The position numbers and the translations under genes were made by a program. Below, piece after piece: positions 17,700-27,510 of a stretch of DNA of 64,000 nucleotides; the first letter of the stretch is position 1; each line of letters opens with the position of its first letter. The DNA is from JAPORY01 sp965215385 (GTDB lineage Bacteria > Pseudomonadota > Alphaproteobacteria > Rhodobacterales > Rhodobacteraceae): positions 1 through 64,000 of the forward strand of contig OZ244059.1 of assembly GCA_965215385.1 (NCBI GenBank). The letters are read 5' to 3'. Under the pieces are notes generated by a model, which worked only from the letters and a program-made list of their open reading frames with translations, made no database searches and was not told where the DNA came from.

Positions 17700-19518
17700 T
17701 CCGACATTCCTTGGGACGGTGTCAACGGTGTCAGGTGCCACCGTCAGCGTAAAACTTTCACAGTCGGTTGCATCCGGTTTGTCAATCATCGAAGGAAAGA
17801 CGTACAGAATAGGTCAAGTAGGAAGCTTTGTGAGAATTCCTCAAGGTTATCAGGACTTATTCGGTGTGGTGTCGGAAGTAGGTGCAAGAGACGGGTTGGA
17901 GCTTCAATATGCTGACGAGCCCAGTACCGATCGTTGGATGCAATTGCAGCTTATTGGCGAAGCATTAGCGGGAGTGTTCGAGAGGGGAATTAGTCAATAT
18001 CCTAACATTGGCGATAGTGTACACCTCGCCACCGAGGGAGACCTCGCGCGAATTTATGACTCGGATGGGTTCGGGCAAGTAGTCATTGGTACTTTGTCGA
18101 GTGCAGAAAGCATTCCGGCTCGGATTGGGCTCAACGAATTGGTGACACGTCATTCAGCAATTCTGGGGTCTACAGGCTCCGGTAAGTCAACTACTGTGGC
18201 CAGTCTGCTGCGGTCAATAACCGATGGATCATTGGGTACAAAGTATCCAAGTGCCAGAGTTTTGATGCTGGATGTTCACGGCGAATACTCAGGAGCGCTA
18301 TCAGATGTAGCAAAAGTGTATTCGGTGGACCCAAAGGAAAACGAGTCAAAGCTATTGATTCCATTCTGGGCCTTAGATTCTAAGGATCTGATTGAATTCC
18401 TGACTGGAGGTGTGGAGGGACCGAGGGAAACAGCATTTACCGACAAGATTGTTGAACTGAAGGTTAAGGTCTCAGAGTCGGCAGACTTTCCAGGAGTCGA
18501 GCGTAACTCAATTACAGTTGACACGCCGCTACCGTTTAGCCTCAACCAGTTATGGTACGAACTTATCGACTATGAAGTCACCACATATGAAGGAGAAAAC
18601 AGAGATCAGCCAGCAAGATTGACACCGGGGGATGCAGACAAATTTGTAGCACCGACGTATAAACCTCACGGTTTAGGTTCAAGAGGACCATTCATCAATT
18701 CCCGAGCGATTGGAATTCTCAGGCAGCTAAATTTTCTTCGTTCTCGAATGCTCGATCGAAGATATGAATTCTTGCTACATCCCGGACCATGGGAACCCAA
18801 TCTTGATGGAGAGACCCAGAAAGACGTCGATGACTTACTTCAGGGGTGGATCGGAGGGCCTAAGGCAATAACCATCCTTGATTTGTCGAGCGTGCCAAGT
18901 ATAGTTTTGGAAAGACTGGTAGGCTCAATACTAAAAGTCGTTTACGAAGCCCTGTTTTGGAGTCGAGAGAAATCGGAAGGTGGGATTGATCGCCCATTAC
19001 TAATAGTCATGGAGGAAGCGCATAGATATCTATCGCCGTCCAGAGACAGTATTGCAGGAAAGACCGTGAACAAGATTGCGAAGGAAGGACGTAAGTATGG
19101 CGTTGGAGCAATGGTGATTAGTCAACGACCATCAGAGGTGGATGAAACGGTGCTCTCTCAATGTGGTACTTTCTTTGCGTTGCGTCTCTCGAATCCGATG
19201 GATCGAGGGCGGTTACAGGGTACCTTGCCGGATGGTTTGATGAGTTTGCTGGACGTTCTTCCTGTATTGAGGACTGGCGAGGCAATTGTAATGGGAGAAT
19301 CGACGAAACTTCCAATGCGGTGTAGGATCACTTTGCCACCTGAGGAAAAGCGGCCACGAAGTGTGGACCCTCTCGTCGCGGAGCAATGGACGTTGGAAAG
19401 GAAGAGTGGCGGATACGATAGAATCGTTGCGTCATGGCGCGCTCAGAATCCTAGGGCCGTAGCTAAGAATGTACAAATTCAAAGAACTTCGGTTGAAGAT
19501 GAATCGACCGAGGATTGA
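17686..19518 (+). CDS. HerA-type ATPase of the SIR2-HerA defence system
   Basis: A hexameric-type P-loop ATPase/translocase of 610 residues. The first 140 residues form a HAS-barrel-like beta domain. Walker A is GSTGSGKST (residues 161-169), LMLDVHGEYSG follows (193-203), Walker B is LLIVMEEAHRYL (438-449), and VISQRPSEVDETVLSQC (478-493) is the conserved sensor region of HerA proteins. In the known systems HerA forms a large complex with SIR2 and gates its NADase, and may act on DNA. The start overlaps the SIR2 gene, and a KTSC gene follows 9 bp after the stop. A close alternative is a general HerA DNA-repair helicase, but the partner gene makes defence much more likely. Confidence 0.92.
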   Translation: MPSRDPTFLGTVSTVSGATVSVKLSQSVASGLSIIEGKTYRIGQVGSFVRIPQGYQDLFGVVSEVGARDGLELQYADEPSTDRWMQLQLIGEALAGVFERGISQYPNIGDSVHLATEGDLARIYDSDGFGQVVIGTLSSAESIPARIGLNELVTRHSAILGSTGSGKSTTVASLLRSITDGSLGTKYPSARVLMLDVHGEYSGALSDVAKVYSVDPKENESKLLIPFWALDSKDLIEFLTGGVEGPRETAFTDKIVELKVKVSESADFPGVERNSITVDTPLPFSLNQLWYELIDYEVTTYEGENRDQPARLTPGDADKFVAPTYKPHGLGSRGPFINSRAIGILRQLNFLRSRMLDRRYEFLLHPGPWEPNLDGETQKDVDDLLQGWIGGPKAITILDLSSVPSIVLERLVGSILKVVYEALFWSREKSEGGIDRPLLIVMEEAHRYLSPSRDSIAGKTVNKIAKEGRKYGVGAMVISQRPSEVDETVLSQCGTFFALRLSNPMDRGRLQGTLPDGLMSLLDVLPVLRTGEAIVMGESTKLPMRCRITLPPEEKRPRSVDPLVAEQWTLERKSGGYDRIVASWRAQNPRAVAKNVQIQRTSVEDESTED

Positions 19519-19527
19519 GAGGAACGG

Positions 19528-19740
19528 ATGCAACCATACCCTGTAGCATCGTCGAACTTGGCGTCAGTTGGTTACGATAGAGACTCGCAGACACTTGAAA
19601 TCGAATTTTTAAGTGGACCGATATATCAGTACTATAATTTTCCAGAGAACCTGTATGACGAACTGATGCGAGCGAGTTCGAAAGGAAAGTTCTTTTACCA
19701 TAATATACGCAATGCATACCCGTATTCGAGAATCGGATAG
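19528..19740 (+). CDS. KTSC-domain small protein
   Basis: A 70-residue protein consisting almost only of a KTSC domain: an N-terminal strand with SSNLASVGYDRDSQTLEIEF, GPIYQYYNFPENLYDELMRA, and SSKGKFFYHNIRNAYPYSRI. This small fold is found alone or appended to lysyl-tRNA synthetase-like and other proteins and has no well-established biochemistry. It begins 9 bp after the HerA stop with GAGAGGAACGG as ribosome site, so it is the third gene of the operon. It may be an accessory or regulatory part of the defence module; that is inference from location. Confidence 0.85.
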   Translation: MQPYPVASSNLASVGYDRDSQTLEIEFLSGPIYQYYNFPENLYDELMRASSKGKFFYHNIRNAYPYSRIG

Positions 19741-20648
19741 AAGAAGAAATTCCTGAGTTTGAAGTGATCACGGTTCATTCTGACACCTGACGCACCGAAG
19801 CTGCTGATTAATGCAATCCCGGTTTTTTGGTCCCGAATTAATAGAGCGGTAGGCAATAACATAGATTGCTTATGACGAAAAATAAGTACAAAACAATTCT
19901 AGCTTTTCTCTCAGCCGACTGGATGTGATTGGTTCAAGGTTCGCTGTGCTTGACAGTTTCTATCAAGATGATGAGTTTGCTGACGAGGCTTTAGGAAGCA
20001 GTTGTGCATATGCGCTGGTTTCACCAGCGATGCTTTATCATGATGTAGCACCAGATTTATTGCTCGGGAACGAAGATGAAGGAGACCAATTAATCTATGC
20101 GTTCAGATAAGCTGATGCGATTATCGATTTTCTAATTTCACCCCGCATTACGTCCCCAACGCATAATGCGAACAACAGTGATAGTTTCAATCGCACGAAA
20201 TACCGACTACCGCAAATTATGCCTGTGAGCACTATTCTCATTTATGCGTTGTGGGGTAAATAGGCAAACCGGCCCTGCTCAGAGGGGGTATTCCCCATTT
20301 ATAGTGGAACGAAAGGATAAACTGTGGCCCCTGATGTGTATTGATAACCTGGTATTCGTCCGGAGATTGCCCCGGATAAGCATCGCCATCGCTTCGTCAA
20401 AATAGAGTTCAAAATCCACGCCGGCGCTGACAGCGAACTCACGATCTTCTAGGGTTCCGTTGCATTGTTCGCTATCAATCGCCCAGATCAGCTGGCATCG
20501 ATAAGTCAAAACCTCAACAGTTCAATCATAATCTGCGGTATTCGGATAAAACAAGTCTCCGAACAATTCCCGCCGGCAACTACGACCTCGCGGCGGCCTC
20601 GACCTCTATCAAGGCCCGTCGAGAATTTAAACGATCCCACTACAACTA
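19741..20648. other. Intergenic region after the defence operon
   Basis: About 0.9 kb up to the ISKra4 left end. Two small frames (plus 19925-20110, 61 residues; minus 20279-20509, 76 residues) have no recognisable family and no clear ribosome site. The defence operon boundary is therefore uncertain on this side. No terminator with a clear T-run was found. Confidence 0.45.
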
Positions 20649-20686
20649 GGGTTCGAATCTTGTATGGTGTACTATATATTGCGCTT

Positions 20687-21715
20687 TTATGCGACCAATG
20701 CCAAGCGAATCGCACGATTATCATTGGCCGGCAGCTTGGGAACCCAGTTACCTTGGCGATTGCGGCGTGGCACCAAGTCTTCCCAAGCCCGATCAAAGCG
20801 ACCAGACTTGGCCAGGGCGCGGATGCTCAGAACCCCTTGACCGCCGTCCCGCCCCCAACTCTGACCGGAACGCTTCATCCGCGTCGTGACCAAAACTTTG
20901 TTAGCGGCTGCAACCGCACCCGAGCCGATGGCATACCCGGCGGCCGCCGCCGCATCATCCATCCGATGGCGGTTGTGACGAAAGGACCCGAGTTCGCGAC
21001 GGAGCTGGGTGCCCGCCGTTCCGTTGCTTAGGCGATACCGCAACGCAGCAATGACCTTGGCCGCGCCGTTGGCGTCGTGGCGCAACGGATGCCGCCATTT
21101 CGCAAACCACGCCGTTCCCGCCGCCGTCGCTTGGCCAAAGGCCGCATCCGCCGCCGCTTTCAGATGTGGCGCCGCATGCCAATAATCCAATAGCACTCGA
21201 TCGGGGCACAAAGCTTCCAGAAACGTCCAATTATCCGGTGCCCCATCAGCGACCGCCACGACCTTAAGGTTCGGGTCAACCGTGAGCCAGTGGCATAATT
21301 CGGCGCTTAACGGCGCCTTCAAAATCTCTTTACCCGCCTCAGGCCGTTGCCCAAAACAACCGGCATCCAGCCGGTTGCCAGCGGCATCGACAAAGCCCAC
21401 AACCCCGCCAGCGGCCGCACGCCACCCGGCATCAAGGTCGCTGTCACCGACCGTTGCAGCTGGCATCCGCATCATGACGCCGTCAAGTGAGATCAGCAGC
21501 GACGCGGTTCCCGCCGGTAAGGCCGCGCGTTCCCGAACCGTTGCGAGCAACGCATTGGAACCCGCCGCCAGTTCACTCCCGACCGCAGCTGAAAGCCGGA
21601 TCAGCGAAGCGGTAGCAGGGCCCTGGCCGCCGAACTGGCGCCACGCTTCGGCACTTTCACGAGCCGTGAGACCACTCATCAGAGACAGAGAGAGTCCGGC
21701 CGTCGCCAGTATCAT
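20687..21715 (-). CDS. ISKra4-family transposase, ORF2 (catalytic part)
   Basis: 342 residues. Family landmarks are LLISLDGVMMRMPAATVG (first Asp), KVVAVADGAPDNWTFLEAL (second Asp), LLDYWHAAPHLKAAADAAFG and AIGSGAVAAANKVLVTTRM followed by KRSGQSWG, the C-terminal Glu/Asn region of ISKra4 transposases. Its start ATGA overlaps the ORF1 stop, and the same overlap exists in copy 2, so translational coupling or frameshifting to an ORF1-ORF2 fusion is likely. The 3' end lies 38 bp from the element end. Confidence 0.88.
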   Translation of the reverse strand: MILATAGLSLSLMSGLTARESAEAWRQFGGQGPATASLIRLSAAVGSELAAGSNALLATVRERAALPAGTASLLISLDGVMMRMPAATVGDSDLDAGWRAAAGGVVGFVDAAGNRLDAGCFGQRPEAGKEILKAPLSAELCHWLTVDPNLKVVAVADGAPDNWTFLEALCPDRVLLDYWHAAPHLKAAADAAFGQATAAGTAWFAKWRHPLRHDANGAAKVIAALRYRLSNGTAGTQLRRELGSFRHNRHRMDDAAAAAGYAIGSGAVAAANKVLVTTRMKRSGQSWGRDGGQGVLSIRALAKSGRFDRAWEDLVPRRNRQGNWVPKLPANDNRAIRLALVA

Positions 21716-22152
21716 ACCAGCGGCGTCATGCCACCGGTCGTCAGTCCGCGGGTACTGTCGGCCGGAATGATCGCCGCACCGTTGCCCGACCGGCGATAAC
21801 GTGACCGCTCAAACTCGACCGGTCCAAACATCGTCATCGCCTCGCCACGCGTGACCGCTACTCGGTGAGACGATTTCCCGGCGACCGTCAGCGACGGCCC
21901 GTGGTCGTCAACAGCCGCAAACGCCGGCTGCAGCACCGCCCGAGCGACGCCAAACATCAGATCGCGAACCGCGGGTTCGGCGGCGAGGGGGTTCTGTCGA
22001 AACAGCGCCGCGATATCGGCGGATAGACCAACGTCTTCGGCCAGCTCGACAAACTTGTGACCCGCTGCCACCAGGCGTTGCTCGGGTGACGGGTCGCCGT
22101 CCAGTGGCGTTTTTGACTTGGCAAGATCGGTTGCGTGTGGCATAGTCTCCAT
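21712..22152 (-). CDS. ISKra4-family transposase, ORF1 (N-terminal part)
   Basis: 146 residues corresponding to the N-terminal third of full-length ISKra4 transposases. Recognisable segments are LVAAGHKFVELAEDVGLSAD, VAGKSSHRVAVTRGEAMTMF and VEFERSRYRRSG. AAAGGAGCAC precedes the start (minus strand). The stop lies in CTGGTATGATACTGG and overlaps the ORF2 start; the frame change is preserved in copy 2, so it is probably a normal property of the element and not a lesion. Confidence 0.85.
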   Translation of the reverse strand: METMPHATDLAKSKTPLDGDPSPEQRLVAAGHKFVELAEDVGLSADIAALFRQNPLAAEPAVRDLMFGVARAVLQPAFAAVDDHGPSLTVAGKSSHRVAVTRGEAMTMFGPVEFERSRYRRSGNGAAIIPADSTRGLTTGGMTPLV

Positions 22153-22169
22153 CAGAGTGCTCCTTTCTC

Positions 22170-22185
22170 GTCTTTGATCAAAGAC
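22170..22185. promoter_or_regulatory. Perfect palindrome before ISKra4 ORF1
   Basis: GTCTTTGATCAAAGAC is a perfect 16-bp palindrome (18 bp counting flanking C/G) located just upstream of the ORF1 ribosome site. The identical palindrome is at 40836-40851 in copy 2. Conservation in both copies suggests an operator or a hairpin controlling transposase translation. Confidence 0.5.
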
Positions 22186-22396
22186 GTTTAGGGTGAATTT
22201 TGGAGCACGCTACCACACCCGCCACAACAGCAAATAGTCTTGGCTAAAACCGCCGAATCGGGAAAAATGTGGCGCGACCGGGTAACGTTTCGCGAAAGCT
22301 GGCGAAATCGGCGCGAGCCGTGAAATCCGATCTAAAATTATCTAGTAATATCAACGACTTCAAAAATTCGGCCTACACCATATGAGAACCACACCC

Positions 22397-23334
22397 CTAC
22401 AATTAGGGAAGAACCGTTTTTCTGTGCTTAAGTAAATTTATCGTGGCGCACAATGTCAAGACGTTTGAACACAAGGCACAAACCGCAAAAAAGGTATGAT
22501 ATGAGGTCATCGGAGAACGGACGCAGGTCGGCAATCTGCAATACTAAAAATCGCACTCACAGTAGGGGAACTGTGACGCTTTGGCAATATTAGGCTTGTA
22601 AGTGCGGCGATCAGCGTGAGCAGTGTCGGTCCATTGTTCTTTGGTGTTGTTGTGCCTGCCATTGCGCGTGAAAGGGAAGACAGTTCTTTCATCAATGATC
22701 CGGCTGGTCGAAACCGCACGCTTAGGTTGGCAGCGATCGTAGCATGATGGTTGCGGAGCCGGCCGCCAGTCTAGTGCTGCCATTTTCGGATGGAATGCAA
22801 GGTGCTGAGGAGATTGCACTCGAAAAGGGGATAGTCGCATCTTATGGTTCCGCCGCGAGCGGCAGAATTGCTGCTTGATCTTGCATTCCACATCGTCGAT
22901 AAGACTGAGGCAACAGCATCTGCGCTTGCAACGGTGCCATATTCGAACCCCTTTGCATAATGGGGTGAGACCAAAGGACCCGAAGGCATTAATCGATGCA
23001 AGAAAGCTTTGTTTGGAGCTGTACTAGCGGAGGGTATTACCGGTGTACAGGGGTGGTCAGCGGCAGCAGCAGCAGGCTGACGATATGCCACCATCAGCGA
23101 GCAGAGCCGGGTATCCACAATATAGCCATATTGGTGGTAAACGGCCCTGTGAAACGTAATTAACTCGGATGAATGTGTTGATTAGAATCTGAGCTCAAAA
23201 AATGGCAACGCGAGGCGACTGTCCGCCTGTGGTTTTAACATTCATTGCGTTATCGCTATAGTTATATTTGAGCAAATCTGACGCTTATTTTCGCAGACGC
23301 GGAGCTACAAATTTGTTTGACAAGAGGTGAGTCA
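22397..23334. other. Intergenic region without recognised gene
   Basis: About 0.94 kb between the ISKra4 copy and the CBS-domain gene. Several short open stretches occur on minus (22544-23118) with low-complexity, no family resemblance and no good ribosome sites; they are probably chance or decayed sequence. The last 80 bases before 23335 are AT-rich and should contain the promoter for the CBS gene. Confidence 0.45.
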
Positions 23335-23769
23335 ATGCAAGTTCAGCAAATTCTTAGTTCAAAGGCCGATTCGACTGTCGTGACTGTCAGGCCGGGGAGT
23401 TTGGTTTTAGACGCAGCGAAGTTGTTAGCAGAAAAAGGTATTGGAACCGTTGTTGTGTCAGAAGATGGAGTTTCCGCGATAGGAATTCTATCTGAGCGGG
23501 ATGTCGTGCGCGAGTTGGCACGCACTGGTTCTGCCTGTCTCAATGTCAAAGTCGATGACGTGATGACCAAGCAACTCGTGACGTGCGACTTGCATACCCC
23601 GGCTGAGAAGGTAATGCAGGATATGACGGGGGGACGCTTTCGCCATATGCCGGTTGTTGAGAACGGCCAAATGGTTGGATTGATTACCTTGGGAGATGTC
23701 GTAAAGGCGCGACTGAGCGAACTTGAAATGGAGAAAGACTCGCTAGAAGGAATGATTATGGGCTTTTAG
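23335..23769 (+). CDS. Tandem CBS-domain protein
   Basis: 144 residues made of two CBS domains. The first covers about residues 1-65 (VQQILSSKAD to AIGILSERDVVREL) and the second about 75-135 (VDDVMTKQLVTCDLHTPAEK to MVGLITLGDVVKARL). Paired CBS domains bind adenine nucleotides or similar ligands as sensors. An in-frame GTG/TTG exists upstream (23317), but ATG 23335 has GAGGTG at the right distance and begins at the first CBS strand. Stand-alone CBS proteins of this size are common in Alphaproteobacteria and their roles are mostly unknown. Confidence 0.88.
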   Translation: MQVQQILSSKADSTVVTVRPGSLVLDAAKLLAEKGIGTVVVSEDGVSAIGILSERDVVRELARTGSACLNVKVDDVMTKQLVTCDLHTPAEKVMQDMTGGRFRHMPVVENGQMVGLITLGDVVKARLSELEMEKDSLEGMIMGF

Positions 23770-23826
23770 GAATCCATCTTCCATCACGGCAATCTCATGC
23801 AACTCTCCTAGTGCAGGAATAAGACA

Positions 23827-24336
23827 GTGCTGATCGGTCTTTATCCGGGTACGTTTGATCCGATTACCCTTGGTCACTTCGATATCATTCGACGGGCGAC
23901 AGCCTTAGTCGATCGGTTAGTTATTGGCGTTGCAAACAACAAGGAAAAGAACCCGCTATTTTCGCAATCCGAACGGGTTGCCATGATTACGGCGGAATGC
24001 AGTGAACTTGAGCACACGAGCCGCACCAAAATCATGGTTCACCCGTTTGATAATCTCTTGATATCGTGCGCTCGGGAAGTCGAAGCAACACTAATAATCC
24101 GTGGATTACGGGCCGTGGCAGACTTTGAGTACGAATTTCAGATGGTTGGTATGAATCGAAGTCTGGACGCTTCGATCGAGACTGTCTTCCTGATGGCGGA
24201 GGCACGACATCAAGCGATTGCGTCGCGATTGGTAAAGGAAATTGCGCGACTCAATGGCGATGTTTCGAATTTTGTAACCCCGTCTGTCCATGAGCAGTTG
24301 ATGAAGCGGCTGCGGGCATCTACGGCGGCAAATTGA
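23827..24336 (+). CDS. coaD: Pantetheine-phosphate adenylyltransferase
   Basis: Fourth step of coenzyme A synthesis: ATP plus 4'-phosphopantetheine to dephospho-CoA. 169 residues, family-typical. It begins with GTG and LIGLYPGTFDPITLGHFDII, which contains the (H/T)xGH nucleotidyltransferase motif. Further conserved parts are RGLRAVADFEYEFQMVGMNR, ETVFLMAEARHQAIASRLVK and EIARLNGDVSNFVTPSVHEQ. The C-terminal motif, usually ISSS.VKE, reads IASRLVKE. The upstream gap to the CBS gene is 57 bp. It is convergent with transketolase. Confidence 0.95.
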   Translation: MLIGLYPGTFDPITLGHFDIIRRATALVDRLVIGVANNKEKNPLFSQSERVAMITAECSELEHTSRTKIMVHPFDNLLISCAREVEATLIIRGLRAVADFEYEFQMVGMNRSLDASIETVFLMAEARHQAIASRLVKEIARLNGDVSNFVTPSVHEQLMKRLRASTAAN

Positions 24337-24430
24337 CGCATTTTTCCGATTGGTCGGCCGTGTGCGGGACTTTCTCCGCGCCGTTGCTTTACCAATGTTG
24401 ATTAAGACCAATGAGTTCGGCAATGTGCCC

Positions 24431-26449
24431 TCACGAGAGCAGCTTTTTTACCGCCGCAACAACGTTGTCCGCCGTGATTCCGAACTCCGTGAATAAAGTA
24501 TCCGCGGGTGCGGAGGCACCAAATGCCGACATACCGATGAAGGCCGAGCACCCTTCAGAGTTAGCGGGGTCGTTTAGCCACTGATCCCAACCCAATCGAA
24601 CCCCGGCTTCTATTCCCACTCGGACCGGACCGCTCGGCAAGACAGTGTTGCGATAGGCTGCGTCTTGTTCAACAAATAATTCCCAACACGGCATAGAGAC
24701 CACCCGCGTGGGAATATCTTGAGCACCCAAGATTTCTTGGGCCGAGAGCGCAACTGCGACCTCAGAACCAGTTGCGAGCAATATTGCTTTCAGTTCAGCG
24801 GTAGCATCGCGAAGAACATAGGCCCCCCTTTGAGATTGATTGTCGGGGTTGTACGACGTACGGACTGGCAGGGTGGCTTGTCGAGTCAACGCCAGAATCG
24901 ACGGGCGCGATGCGGACGATAAGGCAAGTTCCCAAGCTTCAAGTGTCTCTAAGGCGTCGGCAGGACGAAAAACCATCAGGTTTGGCGTGGCGCGAAGCAT
25001 TGCCAAATGCTCAACGGGCTGATGCGTTGGGCCATCTTCACCGAGCCCGATAGAATCGTGGGTCAGAACGAAGATTGTTGGTGTCTGCATCAAGGCCGCC
25101 AAACGAATGGCGGGTCGTGCATAATCAGAAAAACACAAAAAGGTCCCGCCATAAGGCTTGAGGCCGCCGTGAAGTATCATGCCGTTCATGATTGCGGCCA
25201 TGGCATGTTCTCGAATACCATAATACAAATAGCGGCCGCTTCGGTTGCCAGGTGAAAAGACGCTAAGGTCCGATGTCTTGGTATTATTCGAGGCGGTTAA
25301 ATCGGCAGAACCACCAAAAGTCTCTGGCATAATTGGATTAATTGCCGACAGAACCCGCTCGGAGCTACTGCGGGTGGCGGCCGCCGCGGGATTTGATGCC
25401 ATCGTAGACTTGAGGTTTTGGAGTGTTACGGCAAATTTACTCGGGAGGGTGCCGACGAGGATCCGTTCGAATTCATCTTGTTGCTCTGGCGTGTGAGACG
25501 CGAGGCGATTGCACCAAGCTTGGTATTCATTCGCGCTGCGGTGGCCAATTTTCTCCCACTGCGCTTTTATTTCCGTGGGAATCTCGAACGGTGCGGCCGT
25601 CCAGCCATAGGCAGCCTTTGCATCGTTCAGTTGCTGTTGGTCGGTGAGCGCTCCGTGACCAGTCGCGGTATCTTGGGCGGCATGCCCGATCGCAATATGG
25701 GTGCGACAGGCGATCAAGGAAGGCTGTTTGGTGTCTCTCGCCGCGGCAATCGCTTGCGAGATTTCCTCTGGATTATGACCATCAATCGTTTGGACATGCC
25801 ATTGCGATGCCTTAAAGCGCTCAAGCTGATCGGTTTTGTCCGATAGCGAGACGGTGCCGTCAATCGTAATTTTATTATCGTCCCACAGCACGATCAATCT
25901 GGCCAATTCTTGATGTCCGGCCAGCGCAATAGCTTCTTGACTGACCCCCTCCATCAGGCATCCGTCGCCCGCAATCACATAGGTCCAGTGATCAACAAGC
26001 TCGCTGCCCCAATCTGAACGAAGTTTTTCTTCGGCAATCGCAAATCCAACCCCATTCGCTAACCCCTGACCCAGTGGGCCGGTCGTTGTCTCAATTCCAG
26101 GTGACAAAGTGCATTCGGGATGCCCTGCCGTTCGGGCACCTAATTGGCGAAAGTTCTTAATTTCCTGCAGTGTAATGTGCGGCGATCCTGTTAGATACAA
26201 AAGAGCATAAAGTAGCATTGAGCCGTGACCCGATGAGAGAATGAATCGGTCACGGTCCGGCCAGAGAGGCTCAGTGGCATAAAACTTGAGGTACTTTTCG
26301 AATAAAACAGTCGCGACGTCAGCCATACCCATGGGCATCCCCGAGTGGCCTGACTTGGCGGTCGCGATGGCGTCAAGTGTGAGCGCACGAATAGCCGACG
26401 CCCGATACCAGTGGTCGGGGTGGGTGCAACGAAGAATATCTAGATTCAA
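24431..26449 (-). CDS. tkt: Transketolase
   Basis: Thiamine-diphosphate enzyme of the pentose phosphate and Calvin-type carbon rearrangements, 672 residues, family size. The start has ASAIRALTLDAIATAKSGHS with the first His, then GHGSMLLYALLYLTG. The ThDP/metal motif is GDGCLMEGVSQEA with DDNKITIDG. The pyrimidine domain includes GVREHAMAAI-like YYGIREHAMAAIMNGM, and the C-terminal domain GVRLGWDQW. The Glu of IREHA activates the cofactor. On minus, it is divergent from the coiled-coil/zapA unit across a 1-kb gap, a familiar alphaproteobacterial neighbourhood. Confidence 0.96.
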   Translation of the reverse strand: MNLDILRCTHPDHWYRASAIRALTLDAIATAKSGHSGMPMGMADVATVLFEKYLKFYATEPLWPDRDRFILSSGHGSMLLYALLYLTGSPHITLQEIKNFRQLGARTAGHPECTLSPGIETTTGPLGQGLANGVGFAIAEEKLRSDWGSELVDHWTYVIAGDGCLMEGVSQEAIALAGHQELARLIVLWDDNKITIDGTVSLSDKTDQLERFKASQWHVQTIDGHNPEEISQAIAAARDTKQPSLIACRTHIAIGHAAQDTATGHGALTDQQQLNDAKAAYGWTAAPFEIPTEIKAQWEKIGHRSANEYQAWCNRLASHTPEQQDEFERILVGTLPSKFAVTLQNLKSTMASNPAAAATRSSSERVLSAINPIMPETFGGSADLTASNNTKTSDLSVFSPGNRSGRYLYYGIREHAMAAIMNGMILHGGLKPYGGTFLCFSDYARPAIRLAALMQTPTIFVLTHDSIGLGEDGPTHQPVEHLAMLRATPNLMVFRPADALETLEAWELALSSASRPSILALTRQATLPVRTSYNPDNQSQRGAYVLRDATAELKAILLATGSEVAVALSAQEILGAQDIPTRVVSMPCWELFVEQDAAYRNTVLPSGPVRVGIEAGVRLGWDQWLNDPANSEGCSAFIGMSAFGASAPADTLFTEFGITADNVVAAVKKLLS

Positions 26450-27510
26450 AATTCTATTTCCAAGTTTTGTAATTCACAGCCAATGACCGTCGATCAAGCG
26501 AGGGCCAACAAGTTCCAAAATCGAAGAACCAGTTGTGAGCAGATGATCGCAAGCAATGACTGCCTAGAAACAAAAATAGCGGTTATTCAACCAGTGCGAT
26601 CACCATTCAGTACGGTCTTTAGAAACGAATGGCCGAATGCGGCAATGGCGATTATGGCTTGTGAGGCGGCCAAATTTGCTCAAATGTATGAAACCAATAT
26701 TCATCGCATATCGGGTAAATCTCTCTATCTGACGTGCTAAAATCTCGACGCTGCTAGAAATCGGGATTTATGGTTCAGTGTAAGAACATGTCAAGAGATA
26801 GAAAGAGAGACGACCTGCCGATGTTCGTGCTTTGCAAGCACCCCATTCGAATTGATTACCATGATGACGGATTGAAGTCACGCAAGCATCCAAAGAGATT
26901 GCAGTTATCCGGCTGGAGGAATAAGAATTCTGCTGCTAGGGTAAATCGCGCCTAAGAATTTGGGCGTCAGGTGAGAAGAGCGCGTGATGGGATCAGTTGA
27001 TGCGCTAGATGTCTATGAAAACCAAGAATTGAATGCCGTGAGCGGATATAGGAAAAAATAATCCGCCGAATCGCCGATCATCAGCTATAAGTAGGCCGTC
27101 TATTTGCTTCTGCGCAAAATTTCTTCAGGCGACAAGAGGCCGTTCTTGTGTCGAACAGCAAACGCCTCTAACTTGTCCAAAACTTGTAGAACGGGTCATC
27201 TGTTGTGATCGACAATCGCAGTTTAGCACCAAGATTATTGATGGCGTTGCTATGGGGTTCTCAGGCTCGCGATATGGATTGAATGCCTTCTGGTTAGCGT
27301 TTACGAAGCGGATGGCCTTGCAGTCGTCAAACAATCAATGCGGTGCATAATGATGTTGTTGTTGCTGAATTCCGGATCTTTGAGGTTGTGACAGTTGCGG
27401 TTTTGCTCAAGAAGAGTGGTGGCACTGCTCTCGTTGATCGCCGAACACGCTGTTTGCAAGGCAGTTGACATAAGCCAAATTCGATAGTGCTTGCAAGACA
27501 GGGTCAAAAA
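26450..27510. other. Intergenic region between divergent tkt and zapA units
   Basis: About 1.06 kb. It should contain the promoters of transketolase (leftward) and the coiled-coil/zapA pair (rightward). Small frames at 26483-26740 (plus) and 27125-27334 (minus) match no family that I recognise. No RNA gene or strong hairpin was identified. Confidence 0.45.

Larger units (their letters stand above)
20649..22396 (-). mobile_element. ISKra4-family insertion sequence, copy 1 (near intact)
   Basis: Both copies in the window share the same two ends. The inner terminal motif TATGGTG is present at each end (TGTATGGTGTACTAT at about 20661-20675; the complement CACCATATGAGAACCACACCC at 22376-22396). 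Outermost bases are GGG/CCC. The flanks CTACAACTA (20640-20648) and CTACAATTA (22397-22405) match at 8 of 9 positions and look like a slightly diverged target duplication. The element encodes two overlapping transposase frames on minus. It is about 97 percent complete by comparison with copy 2 and may be functional. Confidence 0.75.

Noticed and set aside
20649..20665. GGGTTCGAATC resembling a tRNA T-loop
   Set aside because: It is the outer end of the ISKra4 element; the corresponding end of copy 2 differs in sequence and no cloverleaf forms.
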